This document shows, piece after piece, positions 28,087-37,112 of a stretch of 64,000 bases of DNA. The notes beneath the pieces were generated by a model. It was not told where the DNA came from, ran no database searches, and saw only the letters and a program-made list of their open reading frames with translations. The position numbers were made by a program, and so were the translations under genes. The stretch is taken from NCBI RefSeq assembly GCF_017901155.1, contig NZ_CP072800.1:3437283-3501282 (forward strand), in the 5' to 3' direction. Each line of letters begins with the position of its first letter. Within the stretch, counting starts at the first letter, position 1. Source of the DNA: Candidatus Thiothrix anitrata. Its GTDB lineage: Bacteria; Pseudomonadota; Gammaproteobacteria; Thiotrichales; Thiotrichaceae.

Positions 28087-28489
28087 CTATTGCTGAATCA
28101 CGATACTACGCGCTAAACGGTCATGCCAACCTTGTGGACGACGCGCGTTAACAATCCCCGTCATACCCAAACCAAAGGACAATACGCAGCGACAACAGCA
28201 TTTTACCCGGTGTCGCATCAAACCAATACCAAAATCCCACTAAATACAAAAATGGCAAACACACCAGCAAAACCAAGACATCGACCAACAACGCCGACTG
28301 GACACCTCGGTAACCATGAGCAGCAGTAGCATCCACCGCCAACAAGATCAGCAAACCCAATAATCCCAACAACATCCAATCAAACGCCACAGCAATCAAA
28401 CGCATCCCGGACGGCGCGTAAACTGGTAACATCCGAGAAAAATCAATTGCATCGCCGACGTGTGCATCGACTATTTCACCACGCTTCAT
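28087..28489 (-). pseudogene. RDD family membrane protein, broken by frameshift and internal deletion
   Basis: The frame from ATG 28489 (AGGAG upstream) encodes the RDD start PSGMRLIAVAFDWMLLGLLG, a second membrane segment and FDATPGKMLLSLRIV, then runs out of family sequence and stops at 28148. In a different frame just downstream (about 28180 to stop at 28087) lies the family C-terminus GMTGIVNARRPQGWHDRLAR with the GWHD motif. Intact RDD proteins have a third membrane segment of some 40 residues between these blocks, so both a deletion and a frame change have occurred. The truncated 113-residue product might still be made. Confidence 0.75.
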
Positions 28490-28561
28490 ATCATGACACT
28501 CCTTGTCACACCCAAATAACACCTGTCCCAAATTATAGACGAAATATCACAAATGTTAGTT

Positions 28562-29338
28562 TTAATAAGCGGGCAATGTATATGCCGTTGGCAACCCAAA
28601 ATGCGCAGGATAATCCACATAGACAAAATACAAACCTGCTGCGGGTGCAGTGATGCCTGCAAGAGTACGGTCACGTTGCTCCAGTAAGGTTGCAATCCAG
28701 CTTACCGGACGTTCATCCGCTCCGACCTTCAGCAAAGACCCCACAATATTTCTAACCATATGATGTAAAAAAGCATTGGCGACAATATCCACATGAATAA
28801 AATCCTGCTCACGTGACACTCGCACTTCCATAATTTCACGCACCGCATGACGTGCCTGACACCCAGCCGCCCGAAAACTTGAAAAATCGTGCTCACCGAT
28901 TAATGCCTGTGCTGCCTGATGCATCGCATCGGCATCCAACGGCGCGTATTGCCAATACACCCGCCCTTGCAACAACGCAGGACGAGCAGTACGATTCAAA
29001 ATAATGTAACGATACCGCCGGAATCGTGCCGAAAAACGGGCGTGAAAATCATCACTAACCACTTGAATCCAACGAATTGCAATCGCATCTGGCAAATGTG
29101 CATTCGCTCCAAACAACCAACCCCGTTCAGGGCGTATGGCTGTTGTTTCAAAGTGAATCACCTGCCCTATTCCATGAACACCGCTGTCAGTACGCCCTGC
29201 ACACACCACGCTGATCGGTTCCGCCGCCACCTGCGACAATGCCTGTTCCACATGCCCTTGCACCGTAGAGCCGTGACTCAAACGCTGCCAACCGAAGAAC
29301 GGAGTTCCATCATACTCAATACATGCTGCAAATTTCAT
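28562..29338 (-). CDS. truA: tRNA pseudouridine(38-40) synthase
   Basis: TruA makes pseudouridine at positions 38-40 of the tRNA anticodon arm. The ATG at 29338 gives MKFAACIEYDGTPFFGWQ and 258 residues; the frame extends upstream into the fimV terminator and is not used. The catalytic Asp lies in CAGRTDSGVHGIGQV; RRYRYIILNR and HHMVRNIVGSLLKVG are conserved. It sits downstream of fimV as in Pseudomonas, separated by a terminator hairpin. Confidence 0.96.
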   Translation of the reverse strand: MKFAACIEYDGTPFFGWQRLSHGSTVQGHVEQALSQVAAEPISVVCAGRTDSGVHGIGQVIHFETTAIRPERGWLFGANAHLPDAIAIRWIQVVSDDFHARFSARFRRYRYIILNRTARPALLQGRVYWQYAPLDADAMHQAAQALIGEHDFSSFRAAGCQARHAVREIMEVRVSREQDFIHVDIVANAFLHHMVRNIVGSLLKVGADERPVSWIATLLEQRDRTLAGITAPAAGLYFVYVDYPAHFGLPTAYTLPAY

Positions 29339-29361
29339 AATTATGAGTTCGTTTAATGCAT

Positions 29362-29387
29362 AAAAAAGGCCGGATAGACCGGCCTTT
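29362..29387 (-). terminator. Rho-independent terminator after fimV
   Basis: AAAGGCCGG, a 5-base loop and CCGGCCTTT form a 9-bp stem (29365-29387). On the minus strand it is followed by a run of T residues. It lies between the fimV stop and truA, so truA needs its own promoter or read-through. Confidence 0.85.
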
Positions 29388-29409
29388 ATAACGAGAAAGT
29401 GATAAATCA

Positions 29410-32400
29410 TCAACCTGTCTGATGCAACAACACTTCCGCTTCACGACGCTGATCATCATTGCCTTCGACCATAACCTCTTCCAGCGTACTACGTGCTCCT
29501 TCAATATCTCCCATATCCAGATAGGCTCGTGCCAGATCCAGCTTGGTGCTGATATGCGCTTCATGCAAGTCGATTTCATCATCCGGGAAATCAAGGAATG
29601 ACAAGGCATCGTCAATATCACCCAACCAATCTTCACCCTGCCCGGCTGCTGTATCTGTCTCAGCTGGTGGCGCGTAGAATGTATCCTTTGGCAAAATACG
29701 ATTTAAACTGGAATTATCCAAATGTAAATTCAGACTAGTCGCAGAAGTTGTTGAGGCTGCACTCGCTGGAACTACACTGGAAACACCAGCACCAGCACCA
29801 GCACCAGCACCAGCACCGTCCGGCTCATCCAAACCATCCGTCAGGAAATCCAGCAAGTTATCACTGTCAGATGCCTTACTCAATGACTCCGCTGAATTTT
29901 CTGCCTCACTCTCCAAATTGAGTGGCTGGTCAAAATCCAAGTCCAAATCCAAATCAGGCAACGCTAAATCGTCGTCATCTACCTGTCCGACCACATCGAC
30001 AGAAGTGGGCATACCAGCAACCACCTGAGATGCAACAGGTCGCTCATCCCCTTGCAGCAGCTTATCAAGGTCAATATCATCGAAATCCAGTTCGCCCAAA
30101 TCCAAGTCATCTAGGTCATTTGGCGCAGTCTCGGTACTTGGCAAAGCTTCATCCGCAAAATCCGGCTCAGGTGCAGGCTTAATCTCACTGGTTTGAGCTT
30201 CACCAAAAAACAACTCCTCATCAGACTTCAAGTTATCGGCAATGGTATTACGCTGAGCAGAGGCAGGTTCAGCAAAAGCTGCCGTGGCCAATGCTGCTGC
30301 GGCTACTGAGCCCACGCCACTCGCCACGGATGCACCATCACCCAATGAGTTAGCATTTTGATACAACACATTATCTGGGCTGATTTTGCGACCCCATTCG
30401 ATAATACCTTTCCAGAGAGCTTCTTTATTGTAACCTTCCAAGGTAACAAACTGTTCCGCCTGACGATCAAATGCGTCGCGGTTATTCGCCACGAAGTAAC
30501 ACTCTAGCAACTTATGGCGATATTCCAAACGTTCAGGATGACGTTCAATGCCTTTCTTCAACTCGCTCTCAGCCTGCTGATACAAACCGTAAGCAATATA
30601 GACATTCGCCTCGGTCAGCAAATCATCTTCTTCGTGCGACTCGTCAGATAACGTATGATTAGTCTCTGAATACGAATCCTTCACATCCGCCTTAATTGGC
30701 TCAAATGCATCTCCCCAAGGGCTATCCTGATTCACATCCAACAAATCGGCAGCGGTATCGGTGTCAACATCTGCTACAAAACGCTTGCCGGACACATCCA
30801 CACCAGCAACACCCACAACACCGAAATCATCACCTAAAACCTGATCGACTGGCGGATCCATACCCACCTTCAAAGCAGTCTTCTTACTACGCTTATCGCC
30901 CTCACCAGCATCATCACTAGTGCCAGATTTACGCCGCCGACCTAACAACCACAACAGCAGCAGCAAAGCTAAAGCACCCGCACCCAACTGCATTGCCAGT
31001 GGCGATGTCAATAACGCCAACAAGCCCTCACCATCTTGCTGATCAGCAAACACCGGCGGAGGTGATGACTGAGCAACTTCATCGCTAGGTGGTGGCACAA
31101 TCGGGATTACATCAGGCGGTGCGATGTTGGCTACGGGCGGCGTTAATGGTGGCGGCGTTAACGCCGCAGGCATTTCTGGCTGCGGCGGCGAAGAAGGTAC
31201 GTTCGCCGGAGGAGTAACACTAGTGGATGGCTGCTCACCACGTAACACCGCGTCACCATCCTTACCCGCTATGTTAGCAAGATGCGCCTGCAAGTCTTTA
31301 CCTTGATCAGTCTCGTTCTGAGTAGGGGCTGGTGTCTGAGGCTCAACAACTGCATTAGCATCGTTTGCAACCTGACCGACATCGGCTAATGGATTAGTTT
31401 TAATGCCATTATCGGACAATTGTTTTTGCAAACTTGCCAATTGCTCATTACGTAAATCAATCAGGCGATTTTTCTTATCCAGCATCGACTCTAAATCACC
31501 AACGCGAGATTTAAGCTCTTCATTCTCTTTTTGACGGGTAGCTAACGATTCACGCGCCAATGCAAGTTGCTGCTCCATCTCACTTAACTTAGCGTTACCC
31601 GCAGCAACAGTGGCATTACTGGACTCGCCCTTGCCATCTTTCGCACCTAAAACCTCTAAACGCGCCTGAGCCTGAGTTTTATTTGCTTGCGCTTGATCGA
31701 CCTGAGCAGATTTACTCGTGGTAGCAACGCCACTCGTTTTTTGAGGCACGGTAGATTTAGCTAGCGACTGACGGAATTCACGCCACTCGGCATTTTGCTG
31801 ACGAATGTGACGACGCGCCTCCGCACGCGACACTTTACTCACATCCGCAGAGGACGGTGCCTTTAAGGTCACCCCAGCACGTAAATTATTGATATTGCGG
31901 TTAATGAAAGCACCCGGATTAGCACGGAACAATGCCATCATCATTTGCTCATTACTAACACCCGGACGTTGTAACCGTGAAGCAACCCGGAATAAGGTAT
32001 CCCCAGATTTCACGTGATAAGTGTTTCTGCCTGAGTTAACTGGCGCGGGGGCTGGTGCGGCTTGCGGTTGTGCTGCTGTGGAAACCGCTGACTGTGCCTG
32101 CTGCTGACGACGCACCGTCCCAACAGCTTTAGGTTCAGCACGAACACTTGCCTCACCACCAGCAACGGTATTGCCAGGCTGTAACATCACGGGAGGATCC
32201 AACATCACCGTGTATTCTTTAAGCAACTGACCTTGAGGCCAGCTCACTTCCAACAAGAAATTGACGAATGGTTCCTGCATTGGCGAATCAGAAGTCACCA
32301 AAATAACCGGCTTACCACCTTGAATCGTCGGCGTAAAATTCAGACTACCTAAAAAATCAGGACGAGCCACACCTACCCGATTGAAAACATCAGGGGACGC

Positions 32401-32577
32401 AAGGCGCACTTGGATTTTACTGGCATCAGCCGGAGCAGCGGCCAGCAACTCAATTTTAGCGCGGAGTGGTTGATTCAGGTGAGAACTGGACTCAATGTCC
32501 CCCAAACCTAAAGCGTGAGAGGCCGCAGGATAAGCTCCAGCGATAAATACAGCTAAGCTCAATGCCTGTTTATTCAC
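29410..32577 (-). CDS. fimV: FimV-type pilus assembly hub protein
   Basis: FimV is a peptidoglycan-binding inner-membrane protein needed for type IV pilus assembly, twitching and polar organisation. Order in 1055 residues: signal peptide; the conserved FimV N-domain (LGDIESSSHLNQPLRAKIEL); LysM (about 186-240, YHVKSGDTLFRVASRL); a coiled coil (about 327-390); Pro-rich stretch; transmembrane helix (about 530-550, GAGALALLLLLWLLGRRRK); an acidic cytoplasmic region with TPR-like helices; and the FimV C-terminal domain (KLDLARAYLDMGDIEGARST). A GAGAGAGAGAG run (near 935) is coded by five perfect 6-bp repeats at 29785-29814. The fimV-truA order matches Pseudomonas. Confidence 0.94.
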   Translation of the reverse strand: MNKQALSLAVFIAGAYPAASHALGLGDIESSSHLNQPLRAKIELLAAAPADASKIQVRLASPDVFNRVGVARPDFLGSLNFTPTIQGGKPVILVTSDSPMQEPFVNFLLEVSWPQGQLLKEYTVMLDPPVMLQPGNTVAGGEASVRAEPKAVGTVRRQQQAQSAVSTAAQPQAAPAPAPVNSGRNTYHVKSGDTLFRVASRLQRPGVSNEQMMMALFRANPGAFINRNINNLRAGVTLKAPSSADVSKVSRAEARRHIRQQNAEWREFRQSLAKSTVPQKTSGVATTSKSAQVDQAQANKTQAQARLEVLGAKDGKGESSNATVAAGNAKLSEMEQQLALARESLATRQKENEELKSRVGDLESMLDKKNRLIDLRNEQLASLQKQLSDNGIKTNPLADVGQVANDANAVVEPQTPAPTQNETDQGKDLQAHLANIAGKDGDAVLRGEQPSTSVTPPANVPSSPPQPEMPAALTPPPLTPPVANIAPPDVIPIVPPPSDEVAQSSPPPVFADQQDGEGLLALLTSPLAMQLGAGALALLLLLWLLGRRRKSGTSDDAGEGDKRSKKTALKVGMDPPVDQVLGDDFGVVGVAGVDVSGKRFVADVDTDTAADLLDVNQDSPWGDAFEPIKADVKDSYSETNHTLSDESHEEDDLLTEANVYIAYGLYQQAESELKKGIERHPERLEYRHKLLECYFVANNRDAFDRQAEQFVTLEGYNKEALWKGIIEWGRKISPDNVLYQNANSLGDGASVASGVGSVAAAALATAAFAEPASAQRNTIADNLKSDEELFFGEAQTSEIKPAPEPDFADEALPSTETAPNDLDDLDLGELDFDDIDLDKLLQGDERPVASQVVAGMPTSVDVVGQVDDDDLALPDLDLDLDFDQPLNLESEAENSAESLSKASDSDNLLDFLTDGLDEPDGAGAGAGAGAGVSSVVPASAASTTSATSLNLHLDNSSLNRILPKDTFYAPPAETDTAAGQGEDWLGDIDDALSFLDFPDDEIDLHEAHISTKLDLARAYLDMGDIEGARSTLEEVMVEGNDDQRREAEVLLHQTG

Positions 32578-32812
32578 TGCAATTCCCCTTGTATCGGTAC
32601 GATAATATCATCCCCGTTTCACCCTGTCTGATCATGTCTTATAAGCCCTTATTATTCTGGATGAACAGCGATTCTGTTTATTCTTTGTTGAAGATGGAAC
32701 TATATATCAGTACGTTATGGCACGCAATCTTGCACCAGTCTCAGCCCCTGACATTGCACAAAAGTACTTCATATCTGAGGCATATTGTCGTTACTAACGA
32801 ATTAATTCTCGC

Positions 32813-33847
32813 TTAACCAGCCTCTTGCCAGTAATTAAGAATCAAAATTTCAGCAATCTGTACTGCATTTAACGCTGCGCTACGACGTACATTATCGGCA
32901 ACCACCCAAAAATTCAGAGCTGTTGGATGCGAAATATCAGCACGAATACGCCCAACGTAAATCGAATCACTATACACCGCATCAGTCACGGGAGTGGGCA
33001 CATCGCCGAATGCTACGCCATCCATTACCGTTATTGCACCGCTTTGGCGAAGCATTGCTGTTACTTGTGTTCTAGTTAATGGCTGTGACAATTCGACATT
33101 TACCACCTCAGAATGCCCGAAAAACACCGGCACACGCACAGTGGTCGGATTAATGGGCATATCCGGCGTATCAAGTATCTTGCGCACTTCCCAAACCATT
33201 TTCATTTCTTCTTGCGTGTAACCGTTATCGAGGAACTCCCCGATTTGTGGTAGCAAGTTAAAAGCAATCTGTTTGGGATAAACGACAGACTCTACAGGTC
33301 TCGCATTTAGCAATTGAGCCGTTTGTCGTGCCAACTCATCAACTCCTTCCCGACCAAGCCCAGATACAGCCTGATAAGTGGCGACATTGAGGCGTGTAAC
33401 CCCAGCAGCATCATGTAATGGTTTCAACGCAATCAGCAGTTGCGTTACACCACTTCCCGGATTCGCAATAATTCTCCGCTGAGTATAACCGGCAATAGCT
33501 TGTGGATTAACTTCTGGTACGACCAACGGTACATCAACTTCGTAACGAAATGCCGGACTATCATCAATCACCACGCAACCTGCCGCTACTGCCAGCGGCA
33601 CGTATTGCAAGGCTAATACTTCAGAGGTTGCGAAGAAAACCAACTCAACCTTTGAAAAATCAAAGCCTTTCAGTTCTTCAACATCTAAGCCGCTATTACC
33701 GAAATCAACGTCCTGTTCACCATCGGTTTCGTATTCCAGCGCGTAAGCCTTAGCATACGGAAACTTACGCTTTCCCAACAAGTCGAGAATAGCCTCACCA
33801 ACCAGCGAGCCTGCGCCGACAACGGCGATGTTATAAGTCTTAGCCAT
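32813..33847 (-). CDS. usg: Aspartate-semialdehyde dehydrogenase paralogue (Usg-1-like)
   Basis: The 344-residue protein is an Asd-family NAD(P)-fold protein (IAVVGAGSLVGEAILDLL) in the leuB-usg-fimV order seen in Pseudomonas. The catalytic Cys of true enzymes (NPNCS) is missing: here the segment is IIANPGSGVTQ, placing Ser132 at the Cys position. The active-site His region is kept (VFFGHSEVVNVEL). It is therefore unlikely to act as a canonical aspartate-semialdehyde dehydrogenase; its role is unknown. It follows leuB by 2 bases, so it belongs to the leu operon. A 235-base gap without a gene separates its stop from fimV. Confidence 0.88.
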   Translation of the reverse strand: MAKTYNIAVVGAGSLVGEAILDLLGKRKFPYAKAYALEYETDGEQDVDFGNSGLDVEELKGFDFSKVELVFFATSEVLALQYVPLAVAAGCVVIDDSPAFRYEVDVPLVVPEVNPQAIAGYTQRRIIANPGSGVTQLLIALKPLHDAAGVTRLNVATYQAVSGLGREGVDELARQTAQLLNARPVESVVYPKQIAFNLLPQIGEFLDNGYTQEEMKMVWEVRKILDTPDMPINPTTVRVPVFFGHSEVVNVELSQPLTRTQVTAMLRQSGAITVMDGVAFGDVPTPVTDAVYSDSIYVGRIRADISHPTALNFWVVADNVRRSAALNAVQIAEILILNYWQEAG

Positions 33848-33849
33848 GA

Positions 33850-34929
33850 TTACCCTTGTAAAGCTGCAACAACCGCGTCGCCCATTTCCGCAGTGCCCAC
33901 CTTACGGTCGCCCTCGGTATAAATGTCGCCGGTGCGCACGCCTGATGCCAGCACTGTTTTCACTGCCCGCTCGATGCGATCAGCCAGTTCTGGACGGTTG
34001 AGGCTGTAACGCAGCAACATTGCCACGGACAGAATGGTTGCCAACGGGTTGGCAATGCCTTGACCTGCAATGTCGGGTGCTGAACCGTGGATCGGTTCGT
34101 ACAAGCCGCACGCAGAAGAATTCAAAGAGGCAGACGGCAACATGCCGATAGAGCCGGTCAGCATTGCCGCCGCGTCAGACAGCACGTCACCGAACAGGTT
34201 GCTGGTTACAATTACGTCAAACTGCTTGGGCGCACGTACCAATTGCATCGCGGCGTTATCGACGTACATGTGGCTGAGTTCGACTTCAGGGTATTCCTTG
34301 CCAACTTTCTCGACGATTTCGCGCCACAGTTCGCACACTTCCAACACGTTGGCTTTATCGACGGAACACAGGCGTTTGTTGCGCTTCATCGCGGTTTCAA
34401 AGCCGACGCGGGCAATGCGCTCGATTTCGGATTCGGTGTAAGTAGCGGCGTTGAAACCTTGACGTTCACCGTTTTCCAGCACCCGAATGCCGCGTGGTTG
34501 ACCGAAGTAAATACCGCCGGTCAATTCGCGCACGATCATAATGTCCAAACCTGCCACCACTTCCGGTTTCAGGGTGGACGCGGATGCGAGTTCTTCGTAC
34601 AGAATCGCGGGGCGCAGGTTGGCAAACAAACCCAAATCAGCGCGAATTGCCAGCAAACCGCGTTCGGGGCGCAACGGGCGATCCAGCGTGTCATATTGGG
34701 GGCCACCGACCGCACCGAGCAAAATCGCATCGGCTTTTTGCGCCAATGCACGGGTAGAATCCGGGTACGGCTGCCCTTCTTTGTCGTAAGCAATCCCGCC
34801 GATATTGGCGTATTCCAGCTCTACCGACAAATTGCCTTCAGCGGTGAAAACGTTGAGGACTTTAACTGCTTCTGCCACGATTTCCGGGCCAATGCCGTCA
34901 CCGGGCAATACTAAAATTTTGTGTGTCAT
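33850..34929 (-). CDS. leuB: 3-isopropylmalate dehydrogenase
   Basis: LeuB oxidises and decarboxylates 3-isopropylmalate with NAD in leucine synthesis. The 359-residue protein has [20 protein letters not shown], the substrate Arg/Tyr region [17 protein letters not shown] and the metal/NAD-binding [20 protein letters not shown] and [20 protein letters not shown]. The ATG at 34929 is preferred; another lies two codons upstream at 34935. It follows leuD and precedes usg. Confidence 0.97.
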   Translation of the reverse strand: MTHKILVLPGDGIGPEIVAEAVKVLNVFTAEGNLSVELEYANIGGIAYDKEGQPYPDSTRALAQKADAILLGAVGGPQYDTLDRPLRPERGLLAIRADLGLFANLRPAILYEELASASTLKPEVVAGLDIMIVRELTGGIYFGQPRGIRVLENGERQGFNAATYTESEIERIARVGFETAMKRNKRLCSVDKANVLEVCELWREIVEKVGKEYPEVELSHMYVDNAAMQLVRAPKQFDVIVTSNLFGDVLSDAAAMLTGSIGMLPSASLNSSACGLYEPIHGSAPDIAGQGIANPLATILSVAMLLRYSLNRPELADRIERAVKTVLASGVRTGDIYTEGDRKVGTAEMGDAVVAALQG

Positions 34930-34952
34930 AACCATCTAACCCAAATCAAATC

Positions 34953-35588
34953 TTAAAATAACCAAGGCGCGACTTGCTTACGCTTTGCTTCATACGCCCG
35001 AATATCATCAGCGTGTTGCAACGTCAGCCCAATATCATCCAGCCCGTTCAGCAGGCAATACTTGCGGAAGTCGTCAATGCTAAACGCAAACGCTGCGCCG
35101 CTCGGCGTAACCACTTGCTGATCTTCCAGATTCACGGTGAGCTGATAGCCTTCGGTGGCTTGCGCCTCAACGAATAACTGATCAATCACTTCAGCAGGCA
35201 AGGTCAACGGCAGCAAGCCATTCTTGAAGCTGTTGTTGAAGAAAATATCCGCGTAACTCGGTGCAATCACTGCCTGAATGCCGTAATCCGTCAACGCCCA
35301 CACCGCGTGTTCCCGCGACGAACCACAGCCGAAGTTTTCACGCGCCAACAGCACGGAAGCTCCCGCGTAACGCGGCGCATTCAGCACAAAATCGGGGTTC
35401 GGGGTACGCTTGCTGTGATCCATGCCCGGTTCACCCGGCTCAAGGTAACGACAGTCGTCAAACAACGTAGGGCCAAAGCCGGTACGCTGGATAGATTTCA
35501 AATATTGCTTGGGAATAATCGCATCCGTATCGACGTTGGAACGATCCAGCGGGATAACCAAGCCGGTGTGTACTGTAAATTTTTCCAT
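34953..35588 (-). CDS. leuD: 3-isopropylmalate dehydratase, small subunit
   Basis: LeuD pairs with LeuC to isomerise 2- to 3-isopropylmalate. The 211-residue product shows [20 protein letters not shown], the swivel-domain motif [16 protein letters not shown] and [14 protein letters not shown]. The ATG overlaps the leuC stop (TAATG at 35588), consistent with coupled translation of the two subunits. Confidence 0.97.
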   Translation of the reverse strand: MEKFTVHTGLVIPLDRSNVDTDAIIPKQYLKSIQRTGFGPTLFDDCRYLEPGEPGMDHSKRTPNPDFVLNAPRYAGASVLLARENFGCGSSREHAVWALTDYGIQAVIAPSYADIFFNNSFKNGLLPLTLPAEVIDQLFVEAQATEGYQLTVNLEDQQVVTPSGAAFAFSIDDFRKYCLLNGLDDIGLTLQHADDIRAYEAKRKQVAPWLF

Positions 35589-36991
35589 TAGAGCGCCCTC
35601 ACATCCGCGAAATGACCTGTCACTGCTGCCGCCGCTGCCATTGCGGGGCTGACCAAGTGCGTCCGTCCGCCCTGCCCTTGCCGCCCTTCAAAGTTACGGT
35701 TGGAAGTGGAGGCGCAACGTTCGCCCGGTTCGAGACGGTCGGCATTCATCGCAAGGCACATGGAACAGCCCGGCGCACGCCATTCAAAACCGGCTTCGAT
35801 GAAAATTTTGTCCAGCCCTTCGTTTTCCGCCTGCTGTTTGACCAAGCCAGAGCCGGGAACAACCATTGCCAGTTTCACATTCGCCGCGACTTTGCGACCT
35901 TTGGCGACTTCCGCAGCAGCGCGTAAATCTTCGATGCGCGAATTGGTGCATGAACCGATGAATACTTTGTCGATTTGCACGTCAGTAATCGGCATATTGG
36001 CTTCCAAGCCCATGTATTTGAGCGCAGCGCGGATGCCACTGGCTTTGACGGGATCAGTTTCATTCGCGGGGTCTGGGGTTTTACCATCGACTGGTAACAC
36101 CATTTCTGGGGACGTTCCCCATGTTACTTGCGGCTGGATGCTGGCGGCGTCGACGCGGACAACACGATCGAAGACCGCATCCGCATCAGAGTGTAAATCT
36201 TGCCATGCAGCAACGGCTGCTTCCCAATCTTCCGCTTTAGGTGCGTAAGGGCGACCTTTGACGTAATTGATGGTGGTGTCATCGACCGCAATCATGCCAG
36301 CGCGTGCGCCGCCTTCGATTGCCATATTGCACACGGTCATGCGCCCTTCCATCGACAGGTCACGAATGGCTTCACCGCCGAATTCGATGGCGTAACCTGT
36401 TCCGCCTGCCGTGCCGATTTCACCGATGATGGCCAGCACAATGTCTTTGGCAGTCACGCCTGCACCGACTTTGCCATCCACGCTGATCAGCATGTTTTTC
36501 ATCTTTTTCTGGATCAGGCATTGCGTTGCCATGACGTGCTCGACTTCGGAGGTGCCGATACCGTGCGCGAGTGCGCCGAATGCGCCATGCGTGGAAGTGT
36601 GCGAATCGCCGCAAACCACGGTCATACCGGGTAAAGTTGCGCCTTGCTCAGGCCCGATGACATGCACGATGCCTTGGCGGATGTCGCCAATATTGAATTC
36701 GGTAATGCCAAACGTGCGGCAATTCGCATCCAAGGTTTCGACTTGCAGACGTGCTACGGGGTCAGTAATGCCGTGTTCCAGCCCGATGGTGGGAACGTTA
36801 TGATCGGGGACTGCCACCATCGAATTAATGCGCCAAGGTAGGCGGTTAGCCAGACGCAATCCTTCAAAGGCTTGCGGTGAAGTGACTTCGTGAACCAAGT
36901 GACGGTCGATGTAAAGTAGAGCCGTGCCGTCGGCTTCTTGCCGCACCACATGCGCATCCCAGACCTTATCGTAGAGCGTTTTGCCTGCCAT
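35588..36991 (-). CDS. leuC: 3-isopropylmalate dehydratase, large subunit
   Basis: This 467-residue aconitase-family subunit carries a [4Fe-4S] cluster. Cluster ligands are seen in [14 protein letters not shown] and [13 protein letters not shown]; the substrate motifs [20 protein letters not shown] and [17 protein letters not shown] are intact. It is the first gene of leuC-leuD-leuB-usg. Its 5' region is short, with the terminator of the upstream surface-protein gene ending about 70 bases before the ATG; no leader peptide was recognised. Confidence 0.97.
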   Translation of the reverse strand: MAGKTLYDKVWDAHVVRQEADGTALLYIDRHLVHEVTSPQAFEGLRLANRLPWRINSMVAVPDHNVPTIGLEHGITDPVARLQVETLDANCRTFGITEFNIGDIRQGIVHVIGPEQGATLPGMTVVCGDSHTSTHGAFGALAHGIGTSEVEHVMATQCLIQKKMKNMLISVDGKVGAGVTAKDIVLAIIGEIGTAGGTGYAIEFGGEAIRDLSMEGRMTVCNMAIEGGARAGMIAVDDTTINYVKGRPYAPKAEDWEAAVAAWQDLHSDADAVFDRVVRVDAASIQPQVTWGTSPEMVLPVDGKTPDPANETDPVKASGIRAALKYMGLEANMPITDVQIDKVFIGSCTNSRIEDLRAAAEVAKGRKVAANVKLAMVVPGSGLVKQQAENEGLDKIFIEAGFEWRAPGCSMCLAMNADRLEPGERCASTSNRNFEGRQGQGGRTHLVSPAMAAAAAVTGHFADVRAL

Positions 36992-37055
36992 AAATCCCCA
37001 AAACTGCCGTTGGAAAAGGGGAACATACTACACTTTTTTGCCGTGTATCATCTAC

Positions 37056-37084
37056 AAAAAAAGGCCAGCACGTGGCTGGCCTTT
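37056..37084 (-). terminator. Rho-independent terminator after the SdrD-like gene
   Basis: AAAGGCCAGC, a 5-base loop and GCTGGCCTTT form a 10-bp stem (37060-37084). On the minus strand it is followed by a T-run reaching 37056. It isolates the surface-protein block from the leu operon. Confidence 0.87.
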
Positions 37085-37112
37085 GTCCTGAGAAGAGAAA
37101 CCACCCGGCTAC

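Noticed and set aside
34087-34914. 275-codon plus-strand frame opposite leuB
   Set aside because: leuB is unmistakable on the other strand with full motifs; the antisense frame has no family features and follows from codon bias.
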